From Chloroflexota bacterium (GTDB taxonomy: Bacteria; Chloroflexota; Anaerolineae; Anaerolineales; UBA4823), in NCBI GenBank assembly GCA_012516075.1, contig JAAYXE010000048.1, forward strand, positions 1 through 64,000: a stretch of 64,000 nt of DNA, given 5' to 3'. Below the pieces are notes generated by a model, which saw only the letters and a list, made by a program, of their open reading frames with translations, ran no database searches and was not told the DNA's origin. The position numbers and the translations under genes were made by a program. Below are positions 59,463 through 64,000 of this stretch, piece after piece. Position 1 is the first letter of the stretch. Every line of letters starts with the position of its first letter.

Positions 59463-62180
59463 TCAAGGTCTGGATAAGCGCCACTGTAGATGCCGCCAGG
59501 CGCGGTGCGCCAGCGCTCGAGGGCCCTCGGTTTTGAGCAGATATAGGGCGCGCGCAAAATAGCCGCTGTTTTGCGGCGCCGGACTGGACTGCGGAATCTG
59601 CCGGTTCTGCCTGTCAGGCGCATAACCACCCTCCAGACAGTAGCGGCGAACCGGTTCGACCACCTGGGACCAGCGGAAGTGCTCGATCAACGGCGTGAAA
59701 GCAGGCGCCCATGTTTCTCTGGGACGATCCAACAGCCTGGAAAGGGCATCTGCCACTGCCTGCGCATCGAAAGGTGGAACTACCTCACCCAGTCCGTACT
59801 GCTGCACCCATTCACTCGTAATATCACCCTCGGTTACCAGCACTGGCAGCCGTGCCCATAAATAATCGAGCACGCGTGTACGGATCGAATAACGGGTTTC
59901 AACGTGAACTGGATGCAGGGCAACGCCCACATCCGCCTCGCAGAGCAGGGATTCACGATCCTGATAAGAAATCCACTCAATGAAGATAATTGAGCGGTCT
60001 TTCTCACCGATTTCCTCTGCCAGCTTTTGTGCCTTTGCCGCCATTTCATGGACCGGGACGTCAGGGTTCGGATGCCGGGTTCCCAGGAAAACCAGCCTTG
60101 CTTCAGGATGGCGGTTGATCACCTGCGGCCATGCTTTGATGATCGTTAAGGGATCCAACCAGTTCCAGATGCCTCCACCCCAGAGAACGATACGAGCATC
60201 CGCTGGAACTTGAGGGTGAACCCCTCTGATAATATCCTTTTCATGCTTCAGCTCCCGGTCAGGGAAGCCAATGCCAACGACATCAATCAATGAGCGCAGC
60301 GTGGAGTCGGCTTTAAAGGTTAGCGGGTTGATGCGTTCATTCGCCGTCAGGAAACCCAGCCAGTAATCCCGCTGCCGTTCGTTACCACAAATGAAGAAAT
60401 CGCCCAGCTTGAGTAAATTGTTCGTAATGTTGATCCCATGGCGGTTTAGTGCCTGCTGCGCTTCCATGGGTTCGTGCAGGTAGTAATGCAGATTCTCCAG
60501 GATGGTCGGGTCGTAGAGGTCCACGATCAGGCGGGTGGCTGTCGTGCGCAGGAATGGGAATTTTTCGCCCATGTAGCCGGAAACCAGGGCGATATCACTG
60601 TTTTCCACCAGCACCTGCAGGCTTCCAGGGCGTGTTTCCCAGTAGCGGACCAGGTTCAGCCCGGGGATTTTAAGGCTCGTTTCGGCCGGCACAGCCAGCG
60701 TGATATCCAGATCTTTTTTCAGGGCCTGTGCCATCTCCAGGTAGCGCATTCCCGGTCCGGCCATCTTTTCATCAATAATATCGTTGCTGACGATCAGGAG
60801 GTGGGGCCGGCCCTTCTTTTTTGTCCATTCGGGCATAGATTTCGTCTTTCCAGATTTGATCAGAGGTGAATAATGGTGAATGACCAGATCCCAGGTCAGC
60901 TCCGGCAGGCCGTGCCAGGCATACGGCATTGGCAGTTCGCGCTGCAAACCGAACAAAATGTCATCGCCAATCAGCCTGTTGGTCTGCAGTTTGCGCCGGG
61001 CTTCCAGGATGGACCTTAGATTCAACAGGGCGTCCTTCCACGCCCCGAGATATGCTCTGACCGATTTCCAGTCGCGCTGAAGCAGGAGGCGAGAAAAATT
61101 GGCCCAGTCTTCCAGCAGGTAATTTCGTAAAAACCGGGGCAGCTGGTCACCTGTGATTTTCATGGCGAACCGCAGCCTGCCGTACACTACGTTCTTCAGC
61201 TTACGCGGCGTAAGGGGCTCAGGATCACCGGTGGGTGTGCGCCCGCTAAAGGCGTGATAAATGACTGCCTGCGGCGCGGCCTTAATACGATACCCCAGTA
61301 CGCGTGCCCTGTAACACCATTCGGCGTCCTCGTAGTACATGGGGAACCCCTCATCCGCCGGGCCGATTTTCTTCCATACAGCCGTCCGAATCAGGGTCGC
61401 CGCGAAACAGGCTGAGGGAACCTCCTGGACGTGGTCGAACTGACCCAGGTCCAGATGGCCGAGGGCGTTATCTGTGCCCCATGAAAATGGGCCGACCTGA
61501 TTGCCCAGGCCGTTTAAAAAGGCAGGAGCCCAGGTAAAACGCAGTTTTGCCGCGACAGCAGCGCACTCGGGATCTTCTTCGGCTGATTTTACCAGCTGGT
61601 ATACAGCATCGGGTTCGAGCGTAATATCCGGATTGAGCAGCAGAAGATACTCGCTGCCGGCGGCCTGTTCAGCGCCGCAGTTGATGGCGTGAGAAAGCGA
61701 AGCTGATACGGTTAATCGAATTCTTTTAACCTGTGGATAATTCTGCTCCAGCCAGGTCAGCGTGTCATCCTGAGAGCCGTTGTCAACGACGATGATTTCA
61801 ATTGGAGCATATGTCTGGGCAAGCAGAGAGGGGAGGCAGTCCTGCAGCCATTCCCTGCTGTTGTAACTGACGATGATGGCTGCAACCCGCGGACCGGAAG
61901 TCCTTTCTGGAAGAAGCTTCTCAGGAGGGTGAATCCCCTCCCGAATCAGCAGGCCGGCTTCGGCCAGACAGGCCAGTCCGGCGCGTATGGTCTGGTCGCT
62001 GGCGTATTCGGCTTTGAACTCCTTTAAGATCTCATCCAGCGTGCGCTGGTTTGCAGTTTCCCAGAGCGCATGAAGGGTGTTGTCCAGCGCAACCCTGCCG
62101 CCCTGCGGAGTGGTGAGGAGCGGTCGTTCGGCACGATGAATGACCTGGACACCCTCTGGTTTTCGGTAGGTGAACATCAC
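59463..62180 (-). CDS. PqqD-like / GT2 / GT4 fusion glycosyltransferase
   Basis: 905 residues with three parts. Residues about 20-95 (ALDNTLHALWETANQRTLDE onward, ending LAEAGLLIREG) look like a PqqD-type winged-helix domain, the fold that binds peptide leaders in RiPP systems. Residues about 97-340 are a GT2 domain (VAAIIVSYNSREWLQDCLPS; LLLLNPDITLEPDA; MYYEDAEWCYRARVLGY). Residues about 465-880 are a GT-B/GT4-like domain (WGGGIWNWLDPLTIIKAWP; ADVGVALHPVHVETRYSIRT). Such a chain could add two sugars and dock on a partner through the N-terminal domain. It overlaps the ABC ATPase gene by four bases. Confidence 0.85.
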   Translation of the reverse strand: MMFTYRKPEGVQVIHRAERPLLTTPQGGRVALDNTLHALWETANQRTLDEILKEFKAEYASDQTIRAGLACLAEAGLLIREGIHPPEKLLPERTSGPRVAAIIVSYNSREWLQDCLPSLLAQTYAPIEIIVVDNGSQDDTLTWLEQNYPQVKRIRLTVSASLSHAINCGAEQAAGSEYLLLLNPDITLEPDAVYQLVKSAEEDPECAAVAAKLRFTWAPAFLNGLGNQVGPFSWGTDNALGHLDLGQFDHVQEVPSACFAATLIRTAVWKKIGPADEGFPMYYEDAEWCYRARVLGYRIKAAPQAVIYHAFSGRTPTGDPEPLTPRKLKNVVYGRLRFAMKITGDQLPRFLRNYLLEDWANFSRLLLQRDWKSVRAYLGAWKDALLNLRSILEARRKLQTNRLIGDDILFGLQRELPMPYAWHGLPELTWDLVIHHYSPLIKSGKTKSMPEWTKKKGRPHLLIVSNDIIDEKMAGPGMRYLEMAQALKKDLDITLAVPAETSLKIPGLNLVRYWETRPGSLQVLVENSDIALVSGYMGEKFPFLRTTATRLIVDLYDPTILENLHYYLHEPMEAQQALNRHGINITNNLLKLGDFFICGNERQRDYWLGFLTANERINPLTFKADSTLRSLIDVVGIGFPDRELKHEKDIIRGVHPQVPADARIVLWGGGIWNWLDPLTIIKAWPQVINRHPEARLVFLGTRHPNPDVPVHEMAAKAQKLAEEIGEKDRSIIFIEWISYQDRESLLCEADVGVALHPVHVETRYSIRTRVLDYLWARLPVLVTEGDITSEWVQQYGLGEVVPPFDAQAVADALSRLLDRPRETWAPAFTPLIEHFRWSQVVEPVRRYCLEGGYAPDRQNRQIPQSSPAPQNSGYFARALYLLKTEGPRALAHRAWRHLQWRLSRP

Positions 62181-62974
62181 GGATTCTGGTGTCTTCTGTA
62201 TTCCTGAATAACTTCAGCCGGGTCACCCTGGGCTTTTATCTGTCCATGGTCAATCCATACAACACGGTGGCATAAGGATTCGATGACATCCATGTTGTGC
62301 GAGACGATCAGGATTGTGGCGCCCTTTTCTCGAAACCCCTGCATACGGGCAGAGCTTTTTCTCTGAAATGCTTCGTCTCCCACAGCCAGGATCTCGTCAA
62401 CTATTAAAATATCCGGTTCAACATCGGTGGCCACCGCAAAACCAAGGCGAGCCCACATGCCGGATGAGTAGGTGCGCGCGGGGGCATCAATAAAGTCCCA
62501 CATCTCGGCAAAGTCGACGATGCGGTCGAATTTCTCGCCCATCTCATCCCGGGTAAATCCCAGGATGGCGCCGTTCAGGAAGACATTTTCCCGTCCAGTA
62601 AGTTCCGGGTGAAAGCCGGCGCCGAATTCCAGCAGAGGGGCAACCCGGCCCTTTACCCAAACGCGGCCGCGTGTGGGCTTCAATACCCGTGCCACCAGTT
62701 TGAGCAGCGTGCTTTTACCGGCGCCGTTGTGGCCGATAAAACCAAGCACCTCGCCACGGTAAACTTCCAGGTTGACATTCTCGAGCGCCTGAAACTCGCG
62801 ATTCTTGACTTTGCCCTGCATCCAGCGAATCGCGTACTCTTTAAATGAGCCGATCCTTTCCGATGGGGCGCGATAAGTCACCCATACATTTTCCAATCGA
62901 ATGACACATTCTCTGGAGGGTTTGGTACCGTCATTGATGTTCGGTGATGCGTTATATACGGTATGCAAACTCAT
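62177..62974 (-). CDS. Polysaccharide ABC exporter ATPase (Wzt/TagH type)
   Basis: 265 residues. Walker A is GHNGAGKST (81-89), the signature YSSGMWARLGFA lies at 169-180, and Walker B is ILIVDEILAVGD (189-200). The N-terminal ~55-residue extension with WVTYRAP is typical of Wzt/TagH/RfbE ATPases. There is no C-terminal carbohydrate-binding domain, so chain-end recognition as in long Wzt proteins is not expected. Adjacent to its permease. It powers export of the lipid-linked glycan. Confidence 0.93.
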   Translation of the reverse strand: MSLHTVYNASPNINDGTKPSRECVIRLENVWVTYRAPSERIGSFKEYAIRWMQGKVKNREFQALENVNLEVYRGEVLGFIGHNGAGKSTLLKLVARVLKPTRGRVWVKGRVAPLLEFGAGFHPELTGRENVFLNGAILGFTRDEMGEKFDRIVDFAEMWDFIDAPARTYSSGMWARLGFAVATDVEPDILIVDEILAVGDEAFQRKSSARMQGFREKGATILIVSHNMDVIESLCHRVVWIDHGQIKAQGDPAEVIQEYRRHQNP

Positions 62975-63779
62975 CTGCCTTTCTGGTAAAAATGATCCAG
63001 CCCACGATCAGGGTCACGATGGAAAACGCACCGGTTAACAATACGGCCTCAAGATCAGGAATCCGGCCCTCGTAGATCGGAGTACGGAACATCTGAATCA
63101 GATGGTACATGGGGTTCAGGCGGGCAACCCAAACACGAATCTCTGGCGGTAAGTATTCAGCCGGGTAAATCACCGGGCTTAAATACATCCAGGCCGGAAT
63201 AATTACCTGATACATCTCGGCCACATCTGCAAAGTAGACGGCAATTGTTGATATAAGCAGCCCGATACCCAGGGAAAACATGGCGAGAAAAATGATGGAG
63301 ACCGGTAAAAACAGCATAGAAGCCCGGATCGGGACTCCGGTCACGAGCATGACCAGGATTAATGGCACAATCGATATCACCAGGTTGATAAGACCAGTTC
63401 CTATGGCTGCGACTGCAAACGCAGTGCGCGGGACATAGATGCGTTTCAGCAAACTGCTGCCCCAGACCATGTGCGACATAATGGCATTTGTTGTTTGAGC
63501 GAAGAACGTCCACGCCAGCAGTCCGCTTAAAACAAGGGTCGCATAGTCCTTCGTCGCAAAAGCCCTGGAGAAGGCAAGCGTCAGGACGATCATCGTCCCC
63601 AGGGGGTTTAACATCGTCCAGGCTATGCCCAATACGGAGCGTTTGTAACGCGTCAGGATATCCCGCCGGATGAGCTGAATCAGCAGATAGTTATACCGGA
63701 ACAGCTCTTTCAGCTCGCGTACTGCCGGAGGACCCTCCTGCGCGGAGTCGTAAATAGATGAGGATGAAATTTTAGCCAT
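62952..63779 (-). CDS. Polysaccharide ABC exporter permease (Wzm/TagG type)
   Basis: 275 residues, ABC-2 family. Six transmembrane helices (from about residue 50), with the typical cytoplasmic N-terminus (LIQLIRRDILTRYKRSVLGI) and the periplasmic-side segment YLSPVIYPAEYLPP. It forms the channel for the ATPase encoded next; the two genes overlap by 23 bases. Its start lies 36 bases after the rfbD stop. Confidence 0.92.
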   Translation of the reverse strand: MAKISSSSIYDSAQEGPPAVRELKELFRYNYLLIQLIRRDILTRYKRSVLGIAWTMLNPLGTMIVLTLAFSRAFATKDYATLVLSGLLAWTFFAQTTNAIMSHMVWGSSLLKRIYVPRTAFAVAAIGTGLINLVISIVPLILVMLVTGVPIRASMLFLPVSIIFLAMFSLGIGLLISTIAVYFADVAEMYQVIIPAWMYLSPVIYPAEYLPPEIRVWVARLNPMYHLIQMFRTPIYEGRIPDLEAVLLTGAFSIVTLIVGWIIFTRKADEFAYRI

Positions 63780-63815
63780 TATGTCCGGTGGTAAAAGGGA
63801 GGGAAAATTATAGGG

Positions 63816-64000
63816 TTAGGCTGAATGATCAAAAGCTAATTTTAACGCCAGTTCCCAATCCGGAAGACGGAGTCCAAAAGTTCTCTCAAAACATCCGCAG
63901 TCGAGCGCGGAGAACAGCGGTCTCTGAGCAGGGGCAGGGAAATCGGCAGTTGCTGCGGGAAGCACCTCTTCCGCTACCTGTTCTTCAGGATGTGGATCAT
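63816..64000 (-). CDS. rfbD: dTDP-4-dehydrorhamnose reductase, C-terminal fragment (cut by window end)
   Basis: Only the last ~60 codons are in the window. The translated minus strand ends with FPAPAQRPLFSALDCGCFER and TFGLRLPDWELALKLAF, the characteristic RmlD C-terminus (RP-x-x-S-x-LD then an F-x-LPDW motif). The full enzyme reduces dTDP-4-keto-L-rhamnose with NADPH to dTDP-L-rhamnose. It supports rhamnose as a building block of the glycan. Confidence 0.88.
   Translation of the reverse strand, partial: DPHPEEQVAEEVLPAATADFPAPAQRPLFSALDCGCFERTFGLRLPDWELALKLAFDHSA

Noticed and set aside
1-64000. CRISPR arrays, tRNA/rRNA genes, insertion sequences, attachment sites
   Set aside because: No regularly spaced repeats, cloverleaf-like folds, transposase motifs or duplicated att-like ends were seen on reading both strands.

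Overview
The window looks like a chromosomal segment of a GC-rich Chloroflexota bacterium, most likely class Anaerolineae. This is an inference from the mix of genes: a type 2 isoleucyl-tRNA synthetase beside a second IleRS-like gene behind a T-box, 7TM/GAF membrane regulators, a CapA-type protein, CoaX, CDP-alcohol transferases, and a large glycan locus typical of a monoderm envelope. No rRNA, tRNA, CRISPR array, insertion sequence or prophage was recognised.

Region 1 (1-18 kb) is mostly + strand housekeeping: a 5'-truncated CapA-like protein, dcd, a glycosyltransferase / methyltransferase / DUF123 nuclease chain joined by ATGA overlaps, lspA-rluD, ltaE, a catalytically degenerate Xer-like protein coupled to purine nucleoside phosphorylase, a 7TM-GAF regulator coupled to a triple-S1 protein and ComEA, an orphan DNA methyltransferase, and thrC-thrB.

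Region 2 (17.9-24.3 kb) is a run of eight minus-strand genes. It combines GTP-derived heterocycle enzymes (GTP cyclohydrolase II, a stand-alone RibD-type reductase, a PTPS-family enzyme with Glu in place of the catalytic Cys, an MDR dehydrogenase) with membrane-lipid genes (a CDP-alcohol phosphatidyltransferase, a flippase-like protein, two other membrane proteins). This is the best candidate here for an undescribed pathway.

Region 3 (24.4-33.3 kb) holds a hairpin-rich gene-free stretch, alr, and two tandem ileS-family genes. Upstream of the ileS pair lie a clear promoter and an isoleucine-type T-box riboswitch. Both synthetases have the HIGH motif swapped to G-V-H-H, and the upstream one has also lost KMSKS.

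Region 4 (33.6-47 kb) has a 7TM-GAF histidine kinase, tsaC, a pantothenate/CoA operon (panB-panE-panC-coaX-methyltransferase), a sulfotransferase-like gene, a YtxH protein, a crtB/crtI-like pair, and a membrane-anchored zinc metallopeptidase with an immune-inhibitor-A-like C-terminal module.

Region 5 (47-64 kb) is one long minus-strand surface-glycan locus. In transcription order it runs rfbD (partial), ABC permease, ABC ATPase, a PqqD/GT2/GT4 fusion, a GT4 broken by an in-frame TAG, a secreted repeat protein behind an attenuator-like hairpin, four more glycosyltransferases, a WecA-like initiating transferase, a Wzz-like protein and an O-antigen-ligase-like protein. Sugar activation, lipid-linked initiation, assembly, ABC export and ligation are all represented.
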